From NCBI GenBank assembly GCA_026391655.1, contig JAPLDR010000060.1, forward strand, positions 2,395 to 66,394: DNA of 64,000 nt. The letters run 5' to 3'. A program made the translations under genes and the position numbers. Shown here one piece after another: positions 54,312 to 63,439 of the stretch (positions within the stretch are counted from its first letter, which is position 1; each line of letters begins with the position of its first letter). Origin of the DNA: Bacteroidia bacterium. Its GTDB lineage: Bacteria; Bacteroidota; Bacteroidia; Bacteroidales; Prolixibacteraceae. The notes beneath the pieces were generated by a model. That model was not told where the DNA came from, searched no databases, and saw nothing but the letters and a program-made list of their open reading frames with translations.

Positions 54312-55445
54312 ATGAAGAAGATAATAATAATATCAAATATTTCGTGGACTATCTCTAACTTTCGATTAGATCTGGTAAAATTACTTATATCGAATAATTA
54401 TCAGGTTACATGTATTGCAGATGAGGATACCTTTAATAAGGATTCAATTTCACAATTAAAAGATGTGGGGGCAGATTTTATTAAATTAAAAATATCCAGA
54501 AAAGGGTTGAATCCACTTACTGACTTAAAATATTCAATAAATTTATATAAGATACTACACAAAGAAAGACCTGATTTAATAATAAATTATACAATTAAAC
54601 CAATTATTTATAGTTCAATAATAAGCAGAATATTAGGCATTAAATCCATGTCCGTTATATCAGGATTGGGTAATATTTTTATAAAAAATAATCTCTTGTC
54701 TTTTTTTACCAAATTTCTTTACGCTTTTAGCCTTCAATTCCCTTCTAAAATATATTTTTTAAATCAAGTTGATATGTCCTATTTTATTGACAATAAAATA
54801 GTTAATGAAAACAAAACATTCTTATTGAATGGAGAAGGCATTAATACAAGCTATTATAGTCCGCTTCGAAAGATTGATAATGATAAATTTATTTTCCTGA
54901 AAATCTGCAGATTGATTTGGGAGAAAGGGGTAGGTCAATACATTGAAGCTGCAAAAATATTAAAGGTAAAATTTAAAGAAAATGTTGAATTTCAACTAAT
55001 AGGATTTTTTGACAATGATAATCCTGGTTCAATTAGCAAAAAGGAAATTGAAAAATTGGAGTCAGAAGGCTATATACATTATATGAAAGATGTAAAAGAT
55101 GTAAGACCATTTTTACAGAATTGTGATTGTTTTGTACTGGCATCATTTTATAGAGAGGGAATTCCTCGCTCACTTCTTGAAGCAGCTTCAATGGAAAAAC
55201 CTATTATTACAACTGATTCTGTAGGTTGTCGTGATACAGTTGAAAATGGTGTTACCGGTTATTTATGTCAACCACAAGATGTAGTAGATTTAGTAGAAAA
55301 AATGGAAATAATATATAATTCCACATCAGAAGAAAGGCAAAAGATGGGAAGGAATGGAAGGAAAAGAATGATTTCCTTTTTCGATGAAAAGATTATTAAT
55401 CAGGTATATTTGAAAGACATAGAGCTTATATTATCAAATAATTAA
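54312..55445 (+). CDS. Family 4 glycosyltransferase
   Basis: The 377-residue protein starts with IIIISNISWTISNFRLDLVKL and has SVISGLGNIF, KICRLIWEKGVGQYIEAAK and the EX7E-type region ASFYREGIPRSLLEAASMEKP. It resembles WbpT/PglA-like transferases that add a HexNAc sugar after the initiating enzyme. The gene is visibly the most AT-rich in this half of the window, so it may have been acquired separately. It is followed by 6-deoxy-HexNAc enzymes, fitting that role. Confidence 0.87.
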   Translation: MKKIIIISNISWTISNFRLDLVKLLISNNYQVTCIADEDTFNKDSISQLKDVGADFIKLKISRKGLNPLTDLKYSINLYKILHKERPDLIINYTIKPIIYSSIISRILGIKSMSVISGLGNIFIKNNLLSFFTKFLYAFSLQFPSKIYFLNQVDMSYFIDNKIVNENKTFLLNGEGINTSYYSPLRKIDNDKFIFLKICRLIWEKGVGQYIEAAKILKVKFKENVEFQLIGFFDNDNPGSISKKEIEKLESEGYIHYMKDVKDVRPFLQNCDCFVLASFYREGIPRSLLEAASMEKPIITTDSVGCRDTVENGVTGYLCQPQDVVDLVEKMEIIYNSTSEERQKMGRNGRKRMISFFDEKIINQVYLKDIELILSNN

Positions 55446-55479
55446 TATAAGTATTTGAAATCTAAATATTAAGATCGGT

Positions 55480-56430
55480 TTGAATTCTAAGAAAATTATA
55501 ATCACTGGGATTTACGGCTTTGTTGGTCGTAATTTATCAGAATACTTAAGTAATAATCTCAAAAATAAAATATTTGGGGTCGAACAAAGAGGTTGCGTCA
55601 TACAATCTGGCACTTCCAAATTATATTACTGGGATGAACTTGATATTATAAAAGAGGGAGAGTGCATCATCCATTTAGCAGGGTTAGCTCACGATACGAA
55701 TAATAAAAATAAAACAGAAGATTATTACCGTGTTAATACATGCCTTACTAAAACAATCTATGACTTCTTCTTAAATTCGACTGCAAAAACATTCATTTTC
55801 TTCAGTACTGTCAAAGCAGTTGCAGACATATCTGAAGTCCCGCTTATTGAAACCGTAATTCCTGAACCTAAAAGCATTTATGGTAAATCAAAATTAAAGG
55901 CGGAGGAATACATCCTGAATAGAATGCCCAAAGATGGACGCAAGGTGTTTATTTTGCGTCCTTGCATGATTCATGGTCCTGGCAACAAAGGTAACTTAAA
56001 CCTCCTATTCAAATCACAAAACAGAGGATTACCCTGGCCTTTAGGCGCTTTTGAAAACAAACGATCATTATGCTCAATCGATAATATTTTGTTTGTAGTA
56101 CAACAGTTGATTACTGAAAATATCGAACCAGGTATTTATCAGGTTGCTGATGATGAAGCCTTATCAACCAATGAACTTATCAGATTAATGGCATCGTCAC
56201 AAAACAAAAAAGCTAAAATTTGGAACATCCCATCTAAACCAATTAAAACCATAGCCCGGTTGGGTGACTTCTTTCACCTCCCTCTAAATAGCGAACGACT
56301 TAAAAAATTAACTGAATCATACCTTGTATCCAATCAAAAGATTAAAAATGCCTTAGGTATTGAAAAAATGCCTGTCTCTGCTGTAGAGGGATTTAAAAAA
56401 ACATTTGAATATTTCAAAAAACAGCTATAA
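55480..56430 (+). CDS. NAD-dependent sugar-nucleotide reductase/epimerase (WbpV-like)
   Basis: The 316-residue SDR starts at a TTG (55480) just before KKIIITGIYGFVGRNLSEYL. It shows IHLAGLAHDTNNK, FFSTVKAVAD and a YxxxK pair in PKSIYGKSKLKAEEY. The lines IHGPGNKGNLNLL and ENKRSLCSIDNI are like 4-keto reductases that complete UDP-N-acetyl quinovosamine or fucosamine. Together with the dehydratase at 56435 and the sugar transferase at 57817 it forms a common initiation cassette. The product stereochemistry is not decidable by eye. Confidence 0.8.
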   Translation: MNSKKIIITGIYGFVGRNLSEYLSNNLKNKIFGVEQRGCVIQSGTSKLYYWDELDIIKEGECIIHLAGLAHDTNNKNKTEDYYRVNTCLTKTIYDFFLNSTAKTFIFFSTVKAVADISEVPLIETVIPEPKSIYGKSKLKAEEYILNRMPKDGRKVFILRPCMIHGPGNKGNLNLLFKSQNRGLPWPLGAFENKRSLCSIDNILFVVQQLITENIEPGIYQVADDEALSTNELIRLMASSQNKKAKIWNIPSKPIKTIARLGDFFHLPLNSERLKKLTESYLVSNQKIKNALGIEKMPVSAVEGFKKTFEYFKKQL

Positions 56431-56434
56431 CATT

Positions 56435-57655
56435 ATGCAATTCAACCTTAATATTGACTCATTTATCCAGGATCATGTAACATTCAGGAAAGAAAGCCTT
56501 TTAAAGCAGGATTTTGAAAAATATGACACAATTCTAAATACTCGAATTCGCAACAAATCGGTTTTAGTCATTGGAGGTGCCGGGACTATTGGATCTTCCT
56601 ATATCAAGGCGATTTTAAAATTCAATATCAGAAAACTGGTAGTCGTCGATATCAACGAAAATGGATTAACTGAATTGGTTCGTGATTTAAGGAGCTCCAC
56701 AGAATACAATATTCCGGACGATTTCATTACCTATCCAGTCAATTTCGGAGATCGCGTATTTGAAAAAATATTTCAGCATCATGGTCCCTTTGAAATTGTC
56801 GCCAATTTTGCCGCCCACAAACATGTTCGTAGCGAAAAAGACATATTTTCTATAGAGGCCATGATCGAAAATAATGTACTTCGGGCCCGCAAACTTTTGG
56901 ATTCGTTGCTGCAATTTCCACCGGAACATTTTTTCTGTGTTTCAACAGACAAGGCTGCGAATCCCGTCAATATCATGGGAGCAAGCAAGAAACTGATGGA
57001 AGAGTTAATCATGGCCTACTCCGATAAACTGCCCATCAAAACCGCTCGTTTTGCCAATGTTGCTTTTTCCAATGGTAGTTTACCTTTGGGATTTCTTGAA
57101 AGATTGAATAAGAAGCAGCCTTGGTCGTGTCCTCGTGGTATTCGCAGGTTCTTCGTCTCCCCTCAGGAGTCAGGAGAACTGTGTTTGATGGCATCTATCA
57201 TGGGCGAGTCAGGTGATATTTTCTTTCCTAAACTGGATGAAGACCGTGACATGATTCCATTTGACCAAATTGTTAATGATTTGCTTAAAAGTCTTGGCAT
57301 GGAGCCGGATATTTGCCAAACAGAAGAAGAGGCAAAACAAAAAGCATTATTGCTGAATGACAATTCTAAAACCTACCCCGTTTACTTTTTCGGTTCTGAA
57401 ACTTCCGGAGAAAAAGCTTTTGAGGAGTTTTATACCGAAAAAGAAGAATTGGACAACGATACATTTATCAATCTGGGAGTTGTAAAAAACTCAAAAAAAA
57501 GAAGTATTCAGGAGATCGATGCAATTTTCGATCGGCTTCATACCTTGTTCGAATCGCAAAACGTAACCAAAGCTGCTATTGTTGATGTCCTAAAAGTTTA
57601 CTTACCCAACTTTGAACACATTGAAACCGGGAAAGGGCTAGATTCTAAGATGTAA
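56435..57655 (+). CDS. UDP-N-acetylhexosamine 4,6-dehydratase-like SDR (CapD/PglF type)
   Basis: The ATG at 56435 (MQFNLNIDSF), four bases after the previous stop, gives 406 residues. The cofactor motif is VLVIGGAGTIGSSYI. The active site reads STDKAANPVNIMGASKK, where methionine takes the place of tyrosine, as is normal for the PglF/WbpM-type dehydratases. AAHKHVRSEKDIFS and RRFFVSPQESGELC are also family-typical. A C-terminal extension of about 100 residues (KKRSIQEIDAIFDRLHTLF and on) is found in some Bacteroidota members. It makes the 4-keto-6-deoxy sugar for the 55480 enzyme. Confidence 0.84.
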   Translation: MQFNLNIDSFIQDHVTFRKESLLKQDFEKYDTILNTRIRNKSVLVIGGAGTIGSSYIKAILKFNIRKLVVVDINENGLTELVRDLRSSTEYNIPDDFITYPVNFGDRVFEKIFQHHGPFEIVANFAAHKHVRSEKDIFSIEAMIENNVLRARKLLDSLLQFPPEHFFCVSTDKAANPVNIMGASKKLMEELIMAYSDKLPIKTARFANVAFSNGSLPLGFLERLNKKQPWSCPRGIRRFFVSPQESGELCLMASIMGESGDIFFPKLDEDRDMIPFDQIVNDLLKSLGMEPDICQTEEEAKQKALLLNDNSKTYPVYFFGSETSGEKAFEEFYTEKEELDNDTFINLGVVKNSKKRSIQEIDAIFDRLHTLFESQNVTKAAIVDVLKVYLPNFEHIETGKGLDSKM

Positions 57656-57816
57656 AGCCCCTACTACGCACCCTCTGCCAAGCTCTCTCTAAAGCACTCA
57701 CCCCTTGTCCAAGCCCTCTTACGAATCTTAAATAAAAGTCTCTGAGAGACACATCCAACCTATTTTAGGGTAGCTGAATAAATTATACCTTTATCCTGTT
57801 CAAAACTCTACTGAAT

Positions 57817-58491
57817 ATGTACAAACACTTTTTCAAGCGCCTCATAGATTTCCTGCTATCTTTCATTACATTAACCATTCTATCCCCTCTTTTAATTCCC
57901 GTATGTATTGGCCTGCTACTGACAGGTGAGCATTATATTTTTTACTTTCAAAAAAGAGTTGGGTACAAAAACAGATTATTCGATATATGGAAATTTGCAA
58001 CAATGTTGAAAAACAGCCCTAATATGGCTGGTGGCTTGTATACCTTGAGAAAAGATCCCCGTTTAATGCCCATGGGTGGATTTCTGAGAAAAACCAAAAT
58101 CAATGAGCTTCCTCAAATTATCAATATTCTTTTGGGGGATATGAGTATTGTTGGGCCCAGACCTTTGGTCAATAAAAATTTTGAGCTTTATCCCGATCAT
58201 GTAAAAGTTTCCATAAATAACGTAAAGCCCGGATTGACAGGTATCGGATCAATCGTATTCAGGGATGAGGAAAGGTTGCTTTCTGAAACAGTATTAACAC
58301 CCCATGAATTCTACTTCAAACACATTGCACCTTATAAGGGAGAGTTGGAAATATGGTATCAAAAAAATCTTTCCTTATATACCGATTTGATGCTTATTTT
58401 CTTAACTGCCTGGGCCATTTTGGCTCCAAAAAGCAATTTGGTTTACAAGATTTTTAAAGATTTACCACAGCGACCAACAGACTTTAACTAA
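57817..58491 (+). CDS. Initiating sugar-1-phosphate transferase (bacterial sugar transferase, PglC/WcaJ type)
   Basis: The 224-residue protein has one N-terminal membrane segment (FLLSFITLTILSPLLIPVCI) after a basic start KRLIDF. The catalytic part has EHYIFYFQKRVGYKN, FATMLKNSPNMAGG, TKINELPQIINILLGDMS with the conserved E and IVGPRPLVNKNF. It transfers a sugar phosphate from UDP-sugar to undecaprenyl phosphate and begins repeat-unit assembly. It is the last gene before a strong hairpin at 58500, so it closes the main operon. Confidence 0.88.
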   Translation: MYKHFFKRLIDFLLSFITLTILSPLLIPVCIGLLLTGEHYIFYFQKRVGYKNRLFDIWKFATMLKNSPNMAGGLYTLRKDPRLMPMGGFLRKTKINELPQIINILLGDMSIVGPRPLVNKNFELYPDHVKVSINNVKPGLTGIGSIVFRDEERLLSETVLTPHEFYFKHIAPYKGELEIWYQKNLSLYTDLMLIFLTAWAILAPKSNLVYKIFKDLPQRPTDFN

Positions 58492-58499
58492 TTCGAATT

Positions 58500-58530
58500 G
58501 TAAGGGTTTCATTCCAAATGAAGCCCTTAC
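58500..58530 (+). terminator. Rho-independent-like hairpin after the initiating transferase gene
   Basis: gtaagggtttcat pairs with atgaagcccttac in a 13-bp stem (one G-U pair) with a 5-base loop, starting 8 bases after the sugar-transferase stop codon. The following bases (ttgtcaaaaagcc) hold only a short T stretch, so termination may be imperfect, but the hairpin is by far the best one seen near a gene end here. Confidence 0.7.
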
Positions 58531-58877
58531 TTGTCAAAAAGCCTTTCAAATAGGCCTTTCTCCTGACATTTCATGTTCAAAAATAGAATTACATAAAGGG
58601 ATCTTCTTCTAATTCAAAAAGTTTTATGCATTATATATACAACTTGAATACAACTTCTATACATCCGGAATACACATTATTCGCACATCGTTCGCATTTT
58701 CTATACTATTTCAAATCATCCATAATATAAATTCTAAACATTCTATATTCCTTTAATATCTCTTGAAAAGCGATTTCGATGGAAACTTTTCGTTCTTCAT
58801 TCTTCGTTTTTCACTCTTCTTATGCCCTTCTCCCTACATTGATTTTGATCCCGATGACAAATTTTTCTATACAGATA

Positions 58878-58905
58878 TTAAAGGACTGATCGAAGATATG
58901 ATGCA
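58878..58905 (+). repeat. 28-base exact copy of a gmd 3' segment
   Basis: The sequence from ttaaaggactga to gatatgatgca is identical to 61314-61341 in gmd, and reads in frame as KGLIEDMMQ. It marks a decayed older gmd end or a duplication by recombination. The surrounding residues do not match gmd any further. Confidence 0.8.
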
Positions 58906-58954
58906 GATGTTTCACGCATGGGCCGGTTTCTTATTAAGAGAGGAGATGAAGGAT

Positions 58955-59170
58955 TGAAATATCGAAAATATTTTACCGGACATTACCTCACCGTTGCTGG
59001 CCATCCAAGGGGAAGACAATGAATATGGCAGCCGGGACCAGATCATTAGTATTGGTGCAAAAGTGAGCGGTTATTCCGAAACTTTAATTCTTAAAAATTG
59101 CGGTCATATTCCACATATTCAGCAAAGAGATACAATAATCCAGCGCACCTGCTCTTTTATAAAAATGTAA
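58955..59170 (+). pseudogene. Alpha/beta-hydrolase C-terminal relic
   Basis: In one frame after a stop (TGA near 58955) the residues read IENILPDITSPLLAIQGEDN, EYGSRDQIISIG, ETLILKNCGHIPHIQQ and end in CSFIKM at TAA 59168-59170. SPLLAIQGEDNEYG and NCGHIPH are the last acid and histidine regions of an alpha/beta-hydrolase, so it is the C-terminal third of such an enzyme without a start. The N-terminal nucleophile elbow is absent. Confidence 0.7.
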
Positions 59171-59303
59171 ATATTCTACCAGTGAAAATTCTGTATATGA
59201 CTTAACCTGTATATAACAACCTAATGGTAACCTAATTACCTCTTCATTATATCCAAATTACAATTGAATTACCATTGAATGGCAAAAATTTTAATTGATT
59301 ATT

Positions 59304-60017
59304 ATGAATAGCAAAGAAGAAAAAGCCCGCCTTGTCATCGATTTTTTTCACCGCACAATGATGCACCATGCTATGTGGTATGCCGAAGTGAAGCAGCGCC
59401 TAGGGCAGGAGAAGGCATTCGAAGTGCTCGGAGCGGCTTACAAAAATAGTTACGATCTTCAGATGAAGCGCCTTGCCAAAGTTCTGAATTTTGAAATGAA
59501 GGACGATATCCCCGCGCCATTGTTGGATTTACCTGACGATTTACTGGACAGCCTCCGCGATAATGCGGCCGTGAACTGGTTGGCCAACGACGGAGTTTGG
59601 TTTCAGGCTGTGGAGTTTTCGAAAGATATGCAGGAGGCCAAGCATTGCAATGATGCCTGTTGGGCACAGTTTTCTCCTTTTGAAGCATGGTCTGTAAAAA
59701 AAATATTGAAATTGCAGGAGCCCTGTGGTCTCGAAGGATTGAAGCAGGCGTTGCAGTACCGGTTATACGCATTTATCAACAAGCAGTCTTTTGCGGACGA
59801 AACACACAGCAGTTTTATCTTTAAAATGAACGATTGCCGTGTGCAGAGTGCCCGCAAGCGCAAAGGTCTCGATGACTACCCCTGCAAATCGGGCGGGGTA
59901 GTGGAATATACCGAATTTGCCAAAGCTATCGATCCGCGGATAAAAACGGAATGCCTTGGCTGCCCGCCTGATAAGCATCTGGAAGAATGGTATTGTGCTT
60001 GGCGGTTTTTCTATTAA
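59304..60017 (+). CDS. Conserved hypothetical cytosolic protein (DUF6125-like)
   Basis: The ATG at 59304 gives 237 residues, and an in-frame TTG lies at 59295. The protein is soluble. It begins with EEKARLVIDFFHRTMMHHAMWYAEV and has HCNDACWAQFSPFEAW, then MNDCRVQSARKRKGLDDYPC and ECLGCPPDKHLEEWYCAW. The conserved cysteines (NDACW, NDCRVQ, YPC, CLGCPP) suggest a metal or redox site. It resembles a family of proteins annotated as DUF6125, but the match is from memory and unconfirmed. Its base composition is richer in GC than its neighbours, and no function is known. Confidence 0.6.
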   Translation: MNSKEEKARLVIDFFHRTMMHHAMWYAEVKQRLGQEKAFEVLGAAYKNSYDLQMKRLAKVLNFEMKDDIPAPLLDLPDDLLDSLRDNAAVNWLANDGVWFQAVEFSKDMQEAKHCNDACWAQFSPFEAWSVKKILKLQEPCGLEGLKQALQYRLYAFINKQSFADETHSSFIFKMNDCRVQSARKRKGLDDYPCKSGGVVEYTEFAKAIDPRIKTECLGCPPDKHLEEWYCAWRFFY

Positions 60018-60235
60018 TTTATTCTGAAACAAACACAATATTGCTCAATGCAGGTAAATATTAAAACAGATTACTTCTGCAAACTGCGAAATCGAAATAA
60101 AATCCCATTCTTCATTATCGAATTACCGAATTGCCACATCGTCATATAATCCTTTATCCCTTTTAATTTAACCTGCCAAGTCTGAGCCAAGTCTAAGCAA
60201 AACTATTAACAATTAACCATTTACCATTAAATAGT

Positions 60236-61417
60236 ATGTCACAAAAAACCGCTTTAATAACCGGCGTCACAGGACAGGATGGTGCTTACCTGAGTGAGTA
60301 CCTGCTTAAAAAAGGATATATGGTTCATGGGATCAAACGCCGCTCTTCGATGTTTAACACCGAACGCATTGATCATATTTATCAGGATCCACATGTAGAG
60401 AATCGCAATTTTATGCTTCACTACGGCGATATGACCGACTCAATGAATATTACCGGCATTGTTCAGGAAGTTCAGCCGGATGAGATTTATAATCTGGCCG
60501 CTATGAGTCATGTGAAAGTTTCGTTCGACACACCCGAATATACTGCAAACGCAGACGGAATAGGAACTCTTCGGTTACTTGAAGCCGTCAGGTTGCTCGG
60601 ACTAAGTCATAAGACACGGATCTATCAGGCTTCAACATCAGAATTATATGGAATGGTTCAGCAGGTTCCTCAGTCCGAGAAGACCCCGTTCTATCCGCGT
60701 TCGCCCTATGCCGTGGCAAAGATGTATGCCTACTGGATTACAGTTAACTACCGCGAAGCTTACGGGATGCATGCCAGCAATGGTATTCTGTTTAATCATG
60801 AGAGTCCGATCAGGGGTGAAACCTTTGTTACCCGAAAAATCACGCGCGTGATCAGCAAGATTGCCTTGGGAATGCAGGATCGGCTCTTCCTGGGCAACCT
60901 CTCTTCAAAACGTGACTGGGGACATGCCAAAGACTATATCAAGGCGATGTACCTGATCCTGCAACAGGAAGTGCCTGATGACTATGTAATTGCTACGGGC
61001 ATCACCACTACCATTCGTGATTTTATCAAAATGGCTGCCGCCGAAATCGGACTTGAAATTTCATTCGAAGGAGAAGGAGCCATCGAGAAAGGTTTTCTCA
61101 CCGGCATTGACGAAATAGTTTTTAATAAAACTGTCGGAGAACAATACCTTGAAAGGATCAAATCCCGCCTCATCTCTTCGTCCATTCGCCCCTTCGCCTC
61201 TTCTCAAATTGTAGGTGTCGACCCTGCCTACTTCCGTCCCACTGAGGTCGATTTGCTAATTGGTGATCCGACAAAAGCTAATACCAAATTAGGATGGAAA
61301 CCAGAGTACGACCTTAAAGGACTGATCGAAGATATGATGCAATCGGACATTAAACTGATGAAAAAAGATGCCTGGCTTAGGGAGGGTGGATATAGGACGC
61401 TGAACTATTTCGAATAA
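60236..61417 (+). CDS. gmd: GDP-mannose 4,6-dehydratase
   Basis: The 393-residue SDR has [38 protein letters not shown] and the YxxxK pair in [12 protein letters not shown], with [17 protein letters not shown] and [17 protein letters not shown]. It turns GDP-mannose into GDP-4-keto-6-deoxymannose, the step before fcl. Between [11 protein letters not shown] and [14 protein letters not shown] it has an extra stretch, about residues 311-324, encoded by pyrimidine-rich DNA (61166-61207). That stretch is longer than in typical Gmd proteins. A 218-base gap without gene features precedes it. Confidence 0.92.
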   Translation: MSQKTALITGVTGQDGAYLSEYLLKKGYMVHGIKRRSSMFNTERIDHIYQDPHVENRNFMLHYGDMTDSMNITGIVQEVQPDEIYNLAAMSHVKVSFDTPEYTANADGIGTLRLLEAVRLLGLSHKTRIYQASTSELYGMVQQVPQSEKTPFYPRSPYAVAKMYAYWITVNYREAYGMHASNGILFNHESPIRGETFVTRKITRVISKIALGMQDRLFLGNLSSKRDWGHAKDYIKAMYLILQQEVPDDYVIATGITTTIRDFIKMAAAEIGLEISFEGEGAIEKGFLTGIDEIVFNKTVGEQYLERIKSRLISSSIRPFASSQIVGVDPAYFRPTEVDLLIGDPTKANTKLGWKPEYDLKGLIEDMMQSDIKLMKKDAWLREGGYRTLNYFE

Positions 61418-61877
61418 CACAGATTACAAAGGAGTTAACGGATAGTATTGCAATTTGAACAAGATACTTATAAGCTCTGGGAGTTTGTATGCGCGTTCAT
61501 CGATTACCTGGTCCGGGATTCCTAAAATCAGTTTATCAGGAAGCTCTTGAAAAAGAATTTATTATTCAAGGATTACTATTTGTTCGTCATCAAAAGTTGA
61601 AATAAACTTACGATGGAGAAAAAATGATGAAAATTTAATTGCCGATTTTGTTTATTACACTTAGATATTGCTTCAATTGAAGTCTTCATCTTTTATTCAC
61701 AAAGACAATTTTGATCTATAGATTAATTACTTAAAATCCAAAAAGTTAGAGGTCGGATTTTTAGAAAACTTTGGGTCACCATCATTGCAATACAAACGCT
61801 GGGTAAATACAACAAACAAATCAGTGTAATCCGCAATCTGCGTGATCCCTTTTTATCCGTGAAATCAAATAATAAAA
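61418..61877. other. Intergenic region holding a decayed GxxExxY gene
   Basis: The 460 bases between gmd and fcl contain no intact gene. The stretch 61475-61825 is a decayed copy of the GxxExxY-type sequence also found after fcl (63070-63420). Near 61834-61866 it ends in AATCCG/atccgtg repeats (tcagtgtaatccgcaatctgcgtgatcc). It then gives way to the fcl start. Confidence 0.8.
61475..61825 (+). pseudogene. GxxExxY-family protein relic (upstream copy)
   Basis: One frame reads GVCMRVHRLPGPGFLKSVYQ, then EALEKEFIIQGLLFVRHQKLK before a TAA stop. This is the core of the GxxExxY family (GPGFLESVYQEALEKEF). Later parts (LPILFITLRY and more) run in other frames. It matches the region after fcl base for base at most positions, so the two are diverged duplicates. 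No protein can be made. Confidence 0.8.
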
Positions 61878-63194
61878 ATGGAAAAAAGCAGTAAGATATA
61901 CATCGCAGGTCACCTTGGATTGGTAGGATCAGCCCTTTGGAAAAACCTTCAGTCTAAAGGATATAACAATCTGATTGGAAGAACGATAGATGAATTAAAT
62001 CTGATGGACACCAACGCTGTAAATGCATTCTTTGAAAAGGAAAAGTCTGAATATGTTATCCTCGCCGCAGCCAAGGTTGGCGGAATTGCTGCTAACAGTA
62101 CCTATCGCGGGCAATTCATTTACGAAAATTTGATGATTCAGAACAATGTGATCCATGCGGCTTACCTCAATAAGGTAAAAAAGTTACTTTTTCTGGGAAG
62201 CACCTGTATCTATCCACGCGAAGCACCTCAGCCTATGAACGAGGAGTGTCTGTTGACAGCGCCCTTAGAATACACGAATGAACCCTACGCTATTGCCAAA
62301 ATCGCGGGTGTCAAGCTATGTGAAAATTACAATTTGCAATACGGCACCAATTTCATTTCTGTGATGCCAACCAATCTTTATGGTCCAAATGACAATTTTG
62401 ACCTTGAGAAATCCCACGTTCTGCCTGCCATGCTCCGAAAAATATACCTTGGTAAATGTTTGGAAGAAAATAACCTGGATGCCATCCGTAATGATCTGAA
62501 CAAACGACCAATTAATGGTGTGAATGGAGACTTAGAGATGGAGAGAAGAAGGGACAAAGAGAAAAAAGGAGAAATGGAGAGTGTGAAAGTAGGAGAAAAT
62601 GAGAAAAGAATACTGGCAGCATTAAATAAATATGGCATCAGCATCACTTCATCTCACTCTCTCCCCTTCATTCCACCACTCCCTCACTCCCTCTCACCCT
62701 CTCACCCTCGAAAAGTGTCCGTAGAAATATGGGGAAGCGGCGCACCTATGCGCGAATTCCTCTGGAGCGAAGAGATGGCCGATGCTTGTATTTATCTTAT
62801 GGAACACATTGACTTCAAAGATCTCATTCGTGAAAATTCGTCTTCAATTCGCGAAATTCGTAATACTCATATCAACATCGGCAGCGGAAAGGAGATCTCG
62901 ATCCGCGACCTGGCGTATCTGATCAAAGCAAAAATTGGTTTCAATGGAATCTTGATTTTTAACACTTCCAAACCTGATGGCACAATGCGAAAACTGACCG
63001 ATCCCTCAAGACTTCACGCTCTGGGGTGGCATCATAAAATTGAGATTGAGGAAGGTGTGGTTGTGGGATCCGCTCATGAAAAGGTCATCGATTACTTGGT
63101 CCAGGATTTCTTGAATCAGTTTATCAGGAAGCCCTTGAAAAAGAATTTATTATTCAGGGGATACCATTTGTGCGACATCAAAAGTTGGAATTAA
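61878..63194 (+). CDS. fcl: GDP-L-fucose synthase with in-frame inserts and replaced C terminus
   Basis: The 438-residue SDR has IYIAGHLGLVGSALWKNL, GSTCIYPREAPQPMNEE and the YxxxK pair Y137/K141 in NEPYAIAKIAG, so the catalytic core is intact. The enzyme epimerises and reduces the Gmd product to GDP-fucose. Between NGVNG and SVEIWGSG lie long charged and serine/proline-rich stretches coded by purine-rich and pyrimidine-rich DNA (62524-62710), far longer than in relatives. The last 45 residues (from VVVGSAHEKVIDYLV on) read from an out-of-frame GxxExxY relic instead of the normal end. Activity is likely but uncertain. Confidence 0.8.
   Translation: MEKSSKIYIAGHLGLVGSALWKNLQSKGYNNLIGRTIDELNLMDTNAVNAFFEKEKSEYVILAAAKVGGIAANSTYRGQFIYENLMIQNNVIHAAYLNKVKKLLFLGSTCIYPREAPQPMNEECLLTAPLEYTNEPYAIAKIAGVKLCENYNLQYGTNFISVMPTNLYGPNDNFDLEKSHVLPAMLRKIYLGKCLEENNLDAIRNDLNKRPINGVNGDLEMERRRDKEKKGEMESVKVGENEKRILAALNKYGISITSSHSLPFIPPLPHSLSPSHPRKVSVEIWGSGAPMREFLWSEEMADACIYLMEHIDFKDLIRENSSSIREIRNTHINIGSGKEISIRDLAYLIKAKIGFNGILIFNTSKPDGTMRKLTDPSRLHALGWHHKIEIEEGVVVGSAHEKVIDYLVQDFLNQFIRKPLKKNLLFRGYHLCDIKSWN
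62524..62710 (+). repeat. Low-complexity purine-rich and pyrimidine-rich inserts inside fcl
   Basis: Bases 62524-62610 are almost all purines on this strand and 62646-62710 almost all pyrimidines (runs such as ctccctcactccctctcac). The 35 bases between encode the conserved LAALNKYGIS. The two runs could pair partly with each other as a long stem. Similar runs occur near 760-870, 58775-58835 and in gmd at 61166-61207. Confidence 0.8.
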
Positions 63195-63415
63195 CTTACA
63201 ATGGAGAAAAAATGAAGAAATATTTTGTTGCCGATTTTGTTTGTTTCTCAAAAATATTGCTCGAATTGAAATCTTCATCTTTTATCCACAAAGATAATTT
63301 TGATCAATTGATTAATTATTTAAAAGCCACAAAATTGGAGATAGGATTATTAGTGAACTTTGGAGCACCTTCATTACAATACAAACGCTGTATAAATACA
63401 ACCAAATCAGTGTAA
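63065..63415 (+). pseudogene. GxxExxY-family protein relic (downstream copy, overlapping fcl end)
   Basis: From ggatccgctcatgaa on, the sequence is a GxxExxY gene: GFLESVYQEALEKEFIIQG, IPFVRHQKLELTYNGEKMKK, YFVADFVCFSKILLELKSS and more, to the stop at 63415. The first part now reads in another frame as the fcl tail. The family start (IGSAxKVHxxLGPG) is damaged, so the 81-codon frame from 63170 is only a remnant. AATCCG-type repeats follow (gtgtaatccgccctaatccg). It duplicates the relic at 61475. Confidence 0.8.
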
Positions 63416-63439
63416 TCCGCCCTAATCCGTGCAATCTAT

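Larger units (their letters stand above)
58531..59303. other. Rearranged stretch with gene relics
   Basis: This 773-base stretch has no intact gene. The first 220 bases are AT-rich. At about 58775-58835 lies a pyrimidine-rich run (cgttcttcattcttcg and more). Then come a 28-base copy of the gmd 3' region (58878-58905) and an alpha/beta-hydrolase relic (58955-59170). The last 130 bases before 59304 are AT-rich leader sequence. The mix of relics points to repeated insertion and deletion. Confidence 0.7.

Noticed and set aside
59371-59772. Minus-strand frame of 133 codons
   Set aside because: It is the antisense of the hypothetical gene at 59304, and no family was recognised.
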